From Albifimbria verrucaria (lineage: Eukaryota > Ascomycota > Sordariomycetes > Hypocreales > Stachybotryaceae): DNA of 64,000 nt. The stretch lies in assembly GCA_020081605.1 (NCBI GenBank), contig JAHREC010000013.1, positions 5,332,001-5,396,000 on the forward strand, in the 5' to 3' direction. Position 1 is the first letter of the stretch. The number at the start of each line of letters is the position of its first letter. Position numbers and translations under genes: made by a program. The notes under the pieces are model-generated. The model saw only the letters and a program-made list of their open reading frames with translations. It was not told the DNA's origin and made no database searches. This document shows, one piece after another, positions 35,645-45,983 of the stretch.

Positions 35645-36919
35645 TCAGGTTGATACTTGAGCATTTAGAACATGAATTAAATATGATATCATTTGACGTT
35701 CATTTCCTGGCCCATACAGTGATGATGTTATCCCGCGAGAGGTTTTCCTGAGCTTTTTAACAGTCGTGTTCAGGGGTGCAACCGGGCCGTCCTTGGGGCC
35801 AAGATCCGTTTTCAACACCCGGCCAAACAACTCGAGCAGAATCTCGAAGCAGACCTTGGTAATGGCTGGGTCATAGCGGCCTTTGCTAAGCTCATCGCGG
35901 ATGAAAGCATGCTGGGCCCAGGCGAACTCGTAGAAGCTGGCAACGACGCCAGCCTCGCGCAGTTTGGCGCGGACAAGGTCACGGCCGGTGTCAGGAACGT
36001 GGGTATCCTTGACGCCGAAGATGACGGCAATCTCGCCCTTAAAGTTGTGAAAGAGGTCGAGGGTGTGATTGCTGTCGGGTGGAGGAGTAGAGGAAGTGTT
36101 TGCCGACTCGTAGGGGCCGAGGGTACGGGAGTGGATGTCCGTGGCGAAGTATGAGACGCAAGCAGAGATGCGAGGATCGAGCTGGATGTGGCTGCGTGTT
36201 AGATGATACGGGATACAGGCGAGGGAGAGGGCATGAACGTACTGCTGCCCTGGTGGCTAGATGACCACCGAGACACATGCCGGTTGCGCCGATGAGACCC
36301 GTGCAGGTGGGCAGGCTCAGGAGATAGTCAACGGTCTTATACGAGTCGGCATCGTAGGACTCGAGGGTCTGGATGGGTTATGTTAGCTTGGTGTAAGCCG
36401 ATTTGGTCAGCCGCCGGCATTGCTGACCTTTTCGATCTTGAACTTGTTGCCTCGGTCAGTGTCGGCGACGTCGTAGCTCAGGGGCTCGGGGCCGACAAAG
36501 TCGTGGTATGAAGAGGGCGCGGCAACAATGTATCCATGGCCAGCGATCTGTCTAGCGAAGCGGGCTACGGGTCCGGTGACTGGGCTGGTGTCAGTAGGGG
36601 ATGTGTAGATGCCGGCGATTCATGGTGGGGTTGGATGACCACGGACCTTGGTAGATTTCGCTGAAGAGGCAGACACCAGGGAAACGGCTGCGCAGGGGTC
36701 AGGGATATGTTGCTTTCAAGCTAGTTTTGCAAAGAATATACAAAGACACTCACGCATTGGGATATCCGGGGATGGTTGGGTGGAAGAGGAAGATGCCTTT
36801 GTCTTTGGTGAGCGAGCGTGTTATAACGCGGAACGGATGGCGGGGTTCAACGCACGCATAGTGCTCTCCTTGCCATTGGCAGTGACTTGCACGTCGACGG
36901 AGCTCTCCTTGATCAACAT
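35645..36919 (-). CDS. Dienelactone hydrolase family protein
   Basis: This alpha/beta hydrolase is of the dienelactone hydrolase (carboxymethylenebutenolidase) type, and fungal members are of mostly unknown substrate. Six exons (36919-36856, 36796-36754, 36687-36647, 36579-36428, 36368-36243, 36181-35645) give about 320 residues. The order of motifs is MRIFLFHPTIPGYPNA (built across intron 1), FPGVCLFSEIYQ with the family glutamate, the nucleophile in GATGMCLGGHLA, the aspartate in FGVKDTHVP, and the histidine in WAQHAFIRDE. It is the only gene of the window that reads through with no missing base. The C-terminal tail beyond KTDLGPKDG looks longer than usual for the family, so a lost base near the end cannot be excluded. 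It lies next to the AT-rich block. Confidence 0.87.
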
Positions 36920-38239
36920 GGCGGCGGGTGCTTGGTGAAACTGTGAGGGTAAGGTTAAAGTGATTGGGACTATGTGTTTGCAATCCGTCTGGACGTGGAC
37001 GAGGCTAACTAATGGGATGGACGTTGGTGAAGCTGGTGGTGCAAGTCGTCCCGAGCTAGTTATCTCCAATTTATTTACAACTCAAGTGTAGGTTGGAGGA
37101 AATCCGCCGCCGAATTTAGCTGGCACTGGCCGCCGCCCTAAGCGGCGTTCTGTCCTGAATGCCAAGAGCCAACCATTCTGGTACTCCTGCTATGTCCACG
37201 CCCCGCGCTCCTCCAAACCGACCACCACTCAGCGGGTTAACAAATTTCCCTCCGCGAGCAGGGTCCTTAAAACATCGACAATATTCTCTGGTTTGACGTC
37301 ACCCTATATACATCCTGCTTAATGTAGACAGTTAAGAAAATCGTTCATGTCAGAAGTCTACTAGTAAAAATTCTTTGCGGCTTTGTTCCTTATAGGCAAC
37401 ATACTGGAGAGTACTGAGTATTACGAGTTGTTTACGTTTAACATAGTTGAGCATTATTCCCACTAGACATTAGTCCGAGCTATTAGGACTTGGCGTGTCT
37501 ACTACAAGACCATGCAAGCAGCAGATCTAAGCATCTAAATCTAGTAATCTGCAGTTAGTGGCATTATTAATGGCACAAAGCGTCTCAAGTTTGGCAACAG
37601 TCTCTTTACAACCTACGCCGAAATCCTTCAAGACGTATTCAGTCTGCAACTCCCTTGCGATCACCACCTTGCATAGGGCTGTGTAGGAGTGGATTCTTTT
37701 CTGCATCTGCTGGAAGTTCGATGTTGTGTGACGAGAACCATCTCGGTACCCAGCTGTCAAGATCAAAATTATCGATCTGCCTAGAGTGAAACATCAAACC
37801 AGGCCGACAGAAGGGGATTTAATTTCTTATCCTGAACGGGCAGCATATTGCGGCCGTTCTTAGCGGCAGTTGCTTTAAGTTGAAACTATTAAGGATATAG
37901 GTAGTCATCGAGAAGAAAGGGAGCCGGCTTGTCTGCTAGGGCTAGTTGCTTCATGAGAGCCATGAAAGGCAGTACATGTTCCATCCCATTGTGTCTGTCA
38001 TCCTTGCCCCGTAGCTCTTGGAGGCGAGTCAAGTAATACTGCAACAAGGCAGCGGATGAAGCTATTGTTATATCTGACTTGTATTTTAAGTAATAGGCTT
38101 TTATATTTGTTACTTATTTAGCGACTGGTAGGGCGCATCGTATAGGTCTTCTGTTGTCTGTGCCCTTTGTAATTAACTAGTATTTTCTCAACCAGTTTTC
38201 TGTCAACCACTGTTTTCCTCCACTACTTCTATTCTCGAC
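36920..38239. other. AT-rich gene-free region
   Basis: The composition becomes visibly AT-rich, above all from about 37260 to 38240, with many TA steps, unlike the flanking GC-rich gene space. No gene is supported. It adjoins the 3' end of the IPMDH gene. Confidence 0.55.
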
Positions 38240-39692
38240 TCACGCTTTGAGAATCTTAACCAGCTCAGCAACGATGGCATCTCCTGCTTCTGCGGTGCTC
38301 GTATTGCCCCCATATCCTTAGTTTTTAGCCCGGCATCAATAGCAGCGCGGACCGCATCCTCAACGACTTTAGCCTCGTGGGTAAGATTCAGAGAGTACCG
38401 GAACATCATAGCCACAGAAAGGATAGTACCAATAGGGTTCTAGAAATAATATTAGCCTTTAATTTATCGCAAGTAGATAGGAATCACCCGAAATGAGGTC
38501 TTGACATACGACAATCCCTTTCCCTGATATATCTGGCGCGCTCCCTATTATCTACGTTAGCATAAGGGCTCTAGCGGGGATAAAAGTCTTACCATGAATT
38601 GGTTCATAGATAGCAGGCACTCCAGAGGATGGAATCCCGCCGAGACTTGCGCTTGGGAGAAGCCCTATGCTTCCAGCTATAGCACTTGCCTCATCGCTGA
38701 GAATATCTCCTAGAAACTTATTAGCTAAATTAAAATAAACAAAGGGCCTTACTTACCTGCCAAGTTCGGCGCTAGTACAACGCCATTTAGCTGCGTTGGG
38801 TTCTTAACCATAATCATAGCCGCGCTATCAATAAGCTGATGCTCAACCTTTAGATCAGGAAACTCATTTGTAAAAACCTCCTCAACTACAGAGCGCCAAA
38901 GTCTGCTTGTTGCCAACACATTTGCTTTATCTAGCGAGATAACCCGTGAGTCTCCTCTAGCCCTAGCTAGATAGCCGCCTAATCGCGCAATACGCTCGAC
39001 TTCGGGTTTTGTATAAACCGCAGTATCAAATGCATTATGCCCGTCGTATTCTCGGCGCTCACCAAAGTAGAGCCCAGAAGTTAATTCGCGAACAATCATT
39101 ATATCGGTGCCACGGCATATAGATGCCTTTAGAGGAGAGGACTCAACAAGGGCGTCAGACACAAAGAAGCAGGGACGGAGGTTTCCATATGCACACATTT
39201 CACTGCGTAGCTTTAGGAGGCCCTGCTCAGGGCGCACGGCGCCGGTGCCCCATTCAGGGCCGCCAATAGCGCCAAGGAGCACAGCGTCGGCAGCTTTGGC
39301 GGCAGCAAGGGCCTTATCTGTAAGGGGCTCACCAGTCTGATCAATGGAGCACTAGATAGAGAAACGCCAAAGTTAGCAAGCTCAGGGCCTATGTAATCTG
39401 TTATCAAGAGAAGACTTACCCTCCAAGCAGGTGGTCCTCTAGATTAAACTTGCCAGCAGTCGGGCTCAGCTCCTCAACCGTTTTAATGACCTAATTCCTA
39501 GGTCAAACTTGTTTAACTGCAGGTCGCGAATACCAAATTCATACCTTAATTGCCTCAGCAATAACCTATTAAATAGTTAAAGTCAGGCTCTCTTTATTTA
39601 TACAAAGTCAAAAGTAGGAAAGCTCAGGTATAGTTAATTACCTCTGGGCCACAGTGGTCGCCCGCAAAAACAACAATGTTGTGTTGCGTCAT
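38240..39692 (-). CDS. 3-isopropylmalate dehydrogenase (LEU2 type)
   Basis: This enzyme performs NAD-dependent oxidative decarboxylation of 3-isopropylmalate, the third step of leucine synthesis. Seven exons (39692-39642, 39565-39545, 39490-39420, 39351-38757, 38709-38593, 38544-38510, 38439-38240) give about 363 residues, full length. Motifs include [45 protein letters not shown], the substrate/metal stretch [66 protein letters not shown] and [12 protein letters not shown]. Runs are one base short at 38310-38314 and 39419-39421. Six introns and frequent AT-ended codons (ATA, GCA, CTA) set it apart from its neighbours. It may be a second, divergent IPMDH paralogue rather than the main LEU2; the sequence alone cannot tell. 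Confidence 0.9.
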
Positions 39693-40333
39693 GATTGCAA
39701 TACTTGTCCGATGATTTCTGTTCAGAGAAAGGTCCGTTTTATGTGATGAATCATGGAAGATGACGTGGGAGGTCTGACGGAGACTTATGTTTCTTCAAAC
39801 ACGGATGTGTTCACATCCACCTGCCCAATGATGAAATATGGTCAATAAGGGAGATTGGAAAAGGAAGCGGGAGATTCGACTAGAAATAGAGTAGAGTGAG
39901 CCGCTTGTTCCTCCGAAACTCGCTGGCAGCGCAACTCGGCCCCGCCTCACGGAGCTAGAAGAGAGCCAACCACTCCACCCCTAACGCCCACCTGCCGAGA
40001 CCGGAGAGGGAGCGAAGTTTCAACAGCCGTACCGCTCGCTTCAAGCTGTGTTGCCCACGGCGAGAAGCTTAATATCTGTAAAAGTTGGTCTTATTAATTA
40101 ATCTCTAAACCTCTTATTTCTTTTCGTTAGACTCGCACGCAGAGGAACCCAGGGCCATCAGCCCCAAGGTTTTTCCAGCTCCGTACTTGTGACGCCTTAG
40201 TAGGCCCATGGCCCTCGCGTCACGGCTGCTTTTGCCCGTGACACTACACATCGGACTTTCCGACATCCATCAATTCGTCATCTAAGCCGAGAGGTGGAAC
40301 TCTCATTCATCGCGAAGAAGACGCCTGTCTCCT
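39693..40333. other. Divergent intergenic region
   Basis: This 641-bp stretch lies between the starts of the IPMDH gene (-) and the C2H2 gene (+). It should carry both promoters. No Leu3-type CCGG-N4-CCGG site was spotted by eye. Confidence 0.4.
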
Positions 40334-41965
40334 ATGGCGAACGGTTCTTTAATCACACTGAGACCAGAAGCAGCTGAGACTGCGAGCAGCCCTTCCCCAA
40401 ACGCCACCTACCAAACGCTTAGATGTCCGGTTCCAGGTTGCGATGTCTAGTACAACACGCCCACAGCCAGATCTTCCTTGCAAGATCATATCAAGAAGAA
40501 ACACCCAGGGATCCCTTCACTCAAATGCGACTTTCCAGGTTGTCACCTTCGTTTTCACACCGGCCAAGAAAAGGCAGCACACCATAGAAACAACCACAAT
40601 GGAGGCTCAGACACCACGTGGCTCTGCCCCGTGGTCGATTGCCAGCTGGCATATAACAAAAATGGCAAATGCACAAGCACGTTAGGACATTGCACCCTGA
40701 CCATGACTGCATACCATGCTCTAGCCCTCTGTGTCCTGAACTGTTTAGGTCCGAACAAGACAGAGACTCGCACGTGTTGGATGCACACGCGGAGAGCGTT
40801 GTACATTGCCGCCTCAAGCACAAAGGCTGCAAGACTTTCTTCATCGGCTTTCATTCGGAGCTCCAACACTTCAAGACTGTCCATACCGCTGAATCATGGA
40901 CCTGCCCAATTGAGGAATGCAGCGAGGTCCTCACATCCTCTCGCCATCGGAACCGTCACATGCGGTCCAGTCACCCAGATATCGAATATCACAAATGTCC
41001 AGCAAAGAAATGCAGTGAGATCTTCCTTAACGGTTTGGACATGCAATCTCATCTCGAACAGAAGCATCCTCACATGCGGACTTTTTCTTGCCCACACCAG
41101 GATTGTGAGGTCGTGTGCAAAAGCCAGAATGCTCTTAACCTCCATCAGAGATCTGAACATCTCAAGTTGGAGTTTCGGTGCCCAGTGGAAGGCTGCCCAA
41201 AAACGTTGACGTCGAAACTCGGGATTAAGGAACATGTCAAGTTTTTGCATGAGGCCATTGTTTATCCCTATGAAGCAGGCACATGATCACGCACCGCCAC
41301 TGATCCACGTGTGCCCTATGGCAGATCGAGAAGGATGCTCGGAACGATTCCCAGACTCGCATGCGGCAGCCATGCATGCCAACGTGGCGCACTATGGAAA
41401 ATTTCCTTGCGTCTTGCATGAAGAGAGCGGCTGCACACAATTATTCGCAGACAAAGCGGCGGCAACATGTCATGCATACAAACACCGTCGGTGGATTTGC
41501 CCCATCCCGCAATGTGTGGACAATGTCATGGGTCGAGGAAAATGTCGAGATACATATCTCGAACATGAAAAGCAGCATGAAGAATTAGGTCATTTCACCA
41601 CTCTGACGGACGTTCCGAAACCTAAGGAGTTCATCGTACGCACAGAATTTGCGGATGCGGATGCGGAAGCGACTACGACTGCGGCCGAGAGCGACGAATT
41701 CCTCGATGAAGATGACATCACTGGTGATTTTCAAGCTGATGACAGTCCGGGAAAAGCCATTTCCACTAGGTGCCGGGAATTCTGGCCCCTCCCTCTGTCA
41801 CGTGCTATTTTCGCTATTGACACGATTGAGGAACAGCAGCGCGCCTTGTTGACACAACAAACTAAACTTTGCCATGCGCTAATGGCGAGAAATACTCTCA
41901 TTAGTTTACCATCCGCCTATTCTTGGCGTTTTATAGTGTTAACACATCATGTTGGTAGTAGATAA
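40334..41965 (+). CDS. Multi-finger C2H2 zinc-finger protein, possibly decaying
   Basis: I count about twelve C2H2-like fingers in tandem, most with C-x4-C (a few with C-x6/7-C) and H-x3-5-H spacing, between about 40420 and 41580. Examples are LRCPVPGC...HIKKKH, WTCPIEEC...RHMRSSH, HKCPAKKC...HLEQKH, FSCPHQDC...HQRSEH and FRCPVEGC...HVKFLH. An acidic stretch (ESDEFLDEDDITGDF) follows and then a short C-terminal tail. Three bases appear to be missing: one in the A run at 40669-40671 and two near 41262-41272. In addition codon 39 is TAG inside the first finger. Restored and read through, length is about 544 residues. It could act in DNA or RNA binding. It may be a young pseudogene; the number of defects is otherwise in line with the assembly-wide error rate. 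No single orthologue is recognised. Confidence 0.65.
40448..40450 (+). other. In-frame TAG in the first zinc finger
   Basis: Codon 39 of the C2H2 gene is TAG, between PGCDV and YNTPTARSSLQDH. The frame is the same on both sides, so it is not a missing base. A glutamine codon (CAG) by one C-to-T change is the simplest ancestor; A-to-I editing would recode it to tryptophan. Confidence 0.65.
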
Positions 41966-42114
41966 TAGGTTCACATACGGCCTGTTAGAGAGAGGAGGGG
42001 AGCTAAGGTGAGTAAAGGTGATGCTCACTGAGTAAGGGTGATCAAACCTGAGCAAGAGCGGCGTTACTGACTAACCAGGCCCAGAGGCTAGTCTCTCAGT
42101 TTTCGTGGTAGACT

Positions 42115-42290
42115 ACAGCAGTGCTACCACTAGCACCACAGTTTTGCTAGCACTACAGACTACAGCCTCGCTAGTAGTACAGCATTGCTCATTGCTAGTA
42201 CTACAGGTCCATCTCACCACAGCTTTGCTAGCACTATGACCTTGCTAGCACTACAACAATGCTAGTACTACAGCAGTGTTAGCAGTGTGA
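42115..42290. repeat. Degenerate GCTAG-CACTACAG repeat array
   Basis: Variants of TTGCTAGCACTACAG and GCTAGTACTACAG recur about eight times in some 175 bp with irregular spacing. Many copies contain the palindrome GCTAGC or the near-palindrome CTAGTAC. It is not a perfect tandem repeat, and no coding frame runs through it. Confidence 0.7.
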
Positions 42291-43187
42291 TGCCCTGTCT
42301 AGCCGCCGACCGCCCGCTCGTGACATTACCTGGTGGGCGATAACTGGTTGGCGGATAGATCTGTACCGCGTGCTGCCATGCGTTTTAAGAATTAATATGC
42401 TTCACTTGCCCGCACACTAACCCAAGTGCTCAGCGTTTCTAGTTTAACCAGTGTTAAACCATACGATTGAAAGAGATCATGCTTGATTGAATTGTCTAAC
42501 TTTTACCCCTCTTTTGCTGATATTTATATGGGTTAATTAGCGTAAAGCATATTTAACATGGACATGACCCTTTGAACGTATCCATCGCAGTTTCTTTTAG
42601 TCATTCGAAACGCGTGTGCATTTTTGCGCCAGTTTAACAGTAGAGAAAAAGAATATGCCCTAATCAATTTACCGAAAATAATAGGCTTTCACAGGTGAGG
42701 TTAAAGATAGTATATTAGGCCATGTTGGAATAATGGAAGGCTGCTAATTTACCCTAATTATCACTATCGAGATCTCACTGAGTTGTCGTGATTGGCTATC
42801 TCCGTATGCTCAGCCTTGTGGTGGCCGCTTATGCCATGGACTGGACCCCGAGCTGAATTCTGGAACTTAGGCGAGTCCGAGTGGATCTCCAACTCTGGTT
42901 GTTCCGCCCCTGTATCTCCAACGCAGTGGAGCCCGATATGCATACTCGACGAACCAAGATTTGAGACCTGCGAGTAAGAACTTGAAAATGCCTCCACTAG
43001 ATGATGAAGGGGTTATAGTAGCCCCAGACGTGCTGACGTCGTGGTGAGCACAGCCAACCAAGAACTCACGATGCATCTCATACGAGAAGCTTGGGCCCTA
43101 AACCATGAGATGATTTCAGCTTGAATGCAAACACAATAGAATAGAATAGGAGGCCTTCAAGCAGACCGTCAGAACTTTCCTTGAAGA

Positions 43188-43194
43188 TATAAAA
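43188..43194 (+). promoter_or_regulatory. TATA box of the secreted-protein gene
   Basis: TATAAAA lies 134 bp upstream of the ATG at 43328, in a suitable place for a TATA-driven, inducible fungal promoter. Confidence 0.5.
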
Positions 43195-43327
43195 CCCTAC
43201 ACAACCTCCGCCTATAACATGAGTCTATAACAACTTACAACAGCCAGAGCTTCACCACCACACTCTTTAGCTTCAGATTCATTACACTCTTTTAACTTTG
43301 ATAACTTACGAGACCTTTACTCCAAAA

Positions 43328-45164
43328 ATGAAACTTTCTTTTCCGCCAGCACTTATACTGCTGGGCTTTAGCAGTGCTATTGCTGCTGCTCCTCCAACAT
43401 CAGTGCCAATGTCCGAGTTTTAGGACCTCAGTGCAGCGATCCGCTCATTAAGGATGCCGCCGCCAACCCTGCGGAGCGTTGGAAGGCAGCCGAAGCGCAA
43501 GGAGCGTTGGCCGAAGCCACATGGTACTGGCTTGCGAACAAAGACAACTCGCCGCTCAACTACAGCGCTTACGTTGCCGAGCACTTCGATGCCAAGGAGT
43601 CCATGATATGCGAAAATGTTGGCGACGGACCATGCAAGGATTCAGTCAAATGCGAAGACGTTTCGACCCCGGGAGGGTATGTGCTACAGCGCCCTTCTAT
43701 CTTCTTCGAAATTGACTGATGAACATAGATTCTTTGTTTTGAACTCTCTTGTCCAACTGCACCTAGTAAGTGGTCCACCTCCCTTCTGTCGGCTAATGTG
43801 CTAACGAGACATTAGCTGCAAAGTAATATCTACGAGGCGCTGCAGGACGCTATGAACGATATGCAAAACTCAATGACTACCTTCCAGGAGACATTTTCCC
43901 CTCCAAGAGAGGAGAAAGGCAACTCATGGCTTGCGAACGTGCTGGACGGTATTCAACTCTGTGTTGGTATATTCAGCGGATGGTCGTTCAACGTCGGTAA
44001 GTAGCCCCCAGGCGAAGGCTGGAGCAAATGCTGATGTATATAAATAGCTTTAAAGGGTACAAAGCTTGCGACCACTAACGCCAACAGATACGGCCAGGTC
44101 AAGGACGGCGTGAATTCGGCAATTGGTTTTGCATTTACCTTTGGCAAATCAAAGATTCCTGGGTAAGTGGCTCATTCTCGAGCGGAGTGATAGGCGATCA
44201 TGATGATTAATATTCTTTCAGTCCGCAAACTCTGCAAAACGACCTAACTACAGCCATGGGCCAAATTTTTTCATCTCTGATCGAGGGTCAAATTAAATTT
44301 ATTCAGTTCTTGTTCAGCGGAGACGTTGAGGCTTATGGTATTCTGGACAGCATGTTCACGGATGGTGCGGCTTTGAACCTTGCCAAAGGTCTTGACCGTC
44401 TTGCTATGATCAAAGAAGCCCAGAAGGTCATCTATGCCCTGATGTTGCCTCTGGCCTGGAAGAACTCACCGGTTGAGATTAAGGACAGCCCCGAAAGGAT
44501 TTTCCCGATGGTCCTGTAAGTTCTACCTCGATCTAGGACAGGCAAGTCTCTTCAAAAACACTAACACTCATAGGATGGTGCCGGATGACTGTGTTACTTC
44601 TGGCGATGACCTGCACTGGATGGTTGATTCGGACAAGTCCGAGAAGATGGGCGTCTGCTACGATGGCCATACTTTCTTTGTTGGATTCCCAACCTTTACT
44701 GGCTATAGCAGCAGTGAAAACCCTACTAGACTCAGACTTTGGGCTTTGCCTGGAGGTGAAGATGAGATCATGGATGGAACAAACTGGGGTGGATTAAGAT
44801 TGAAGGATTTGGTTATCAGGTATGTTATCCATTCACTTTCTTGAAAACAGCTTACTGATGCATTCTTCTTTAGCGTGTACGAGGGCTATCGCAAGAATGG
44901 CTACAAGAACGGATACTCGCTAAACATCACCGACTCGGCTGCAGATGGTGATGGAATCAACCTGGGCGGCGGAGTGCAGACCCCTGGACTTGTATCGCTC
45001 CCGATCTGCACCCCTGGGCGCGTCTATTCCGAGGCTAGAGATTTTGGACCCAAGGCATTGAAGTGGACGTTCGAGAATCCCGGCAAGGATTACGACGGGG
45101 TTCTTACCCTTGCGGAGAGGGTATTTTGACGGACGAGGAGAAGGCTAGTTTCGGCTTCAAGTAG
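43328..45164 (+). CDS. Secreted protein of unknown family
   Basis: I do not recognise the function. Seven exons (introns 43677-43728, 43766-43815, 43997-44047, 44163-44221, 44516-44573, 44820-44873), all with clean GT-AG ends, give about 504 residues. A signal peptide is clear: basic start, hydrophobic core ALILLGFSSAIAA, then AAPPTS. The mature protein has a cysteine-containing N-terminal third (GPQCSDP, MICENVGDGPC, VKCED), a helical middle with SSLIEGQIKFIQFLFSGDVE, and a C-terminal part with VPDDCV, MGVCYDGHTFFVG and LPICTPGRVY. T runs are one base short at 43419-43422 (otherwise a stop 32 codons in) and 45123-45126 (moves the stop to 45162). It slightly recalls fungal DUF7872-type secreted proteins, but I am not sure. 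It may be an extracellular or effector-like protein. Confidence 0.72.
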
Positions 45165-45983
45165 TCGGCGTCCAGATATTGCGGCCAGACCCAGATTGGC
45201 CAGTGTATAACGTTATAGACTTTTCCATTATAGACTTGTTTTGGGCGGTTGCTGCCGATATTATCTAGAATTTTGCTCTTGTGGAGATGTATTCTGGTGA
45301 TGTATGCTTGTAGGATTTTTCATTCTCATTCTCATTTTCATTTTCGTCTCTGACTGCAAGTAGTAACGCTTGCTGAGTGAGGTCTTGAGTGAGATGTGGG
45401 TGAATACTTAGATAGAAGGGCATTGGGACGTTTCCTCGGCCTGTATCGTCCTTAATGCGTCTCATGCTGCAACTGTGTTGTGCTGCGAGTTAGTGGGAGG
45501 CCTGTGCTGTACTAGGCTAACAGCTATAGCTATAGCTACAGCTACAGCTACTGTGATGCGTGTGGGGAGGGAAGGGGAGACGTTTGGAAAGCTTGGTTCT
45601 CGGGAAAAGTAGCTGTAACCCCGGAGAAAGCTTCTTCCTTGGGCGGTCGCAGGTGTTATTGGCCTGTCTTACCTGTCAGTCAAATGTCTTGCAACCACCC
45701 TTTTGGGGCCCCACCTCCTTTTACCTGAGTGGCGCACACTCCCAGCTTGTCCATGTGGCTTGTTCCGTCATAGTTCACTTCAATCACAAGCGTCCACCTT
45801 GGTCACAGCAACCCTATTCATGACCTGACGACCTCGACCGGCCAGATTGACCCCGTGTCTGCCCCTGCAACCTGCTACAACCACTCTGTCTCCCATAAGA
45901 GCCGGGCTTCTGCGCCCTACTCATGACCCTCTAGCAGCAATTCCATCTCCTCTCACCCCGCTCTCTTCATCCATCTCGCCGTC
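45165..45983. other. Intergenic region with two microsatellites
   Basis: This 819-bp stretch lies upstream of SEY1. It contains a CATTCT/CATTTT repeat (about 45321-45344) and the AGCTAY repeat (45522-45551); no gene is supported. Confidence 0.5.
45522..45551. repeat. Hexanucleotide microsatellite AGCTAT/AGCTAC
   Basis: Two AGCTAT units are followed by three AGCTAC units in tandem. Confidence 0.8.

Larger units (their letters stand above)
41966..43327. other. Intergenic region with degenerate repeats, AT-rich in part
   Basis: This 1.36 kb region follows the C2H2 gene. It holds the GCTAG-type repeat array (about 42115-42290), an AT-rich part (about 42390-42770) and the promoter of the secreted-protein gene. 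No gene is supported. Confidence 0.55.

Noticed and set aside
35645..39692. Biosynthetic cluster made of dienelactone hydrolase and IPMDH
   Set aside because: Only two enzymes with unrelated reactions, no core synthase, and a 1.3 kb gap of different composition between them.
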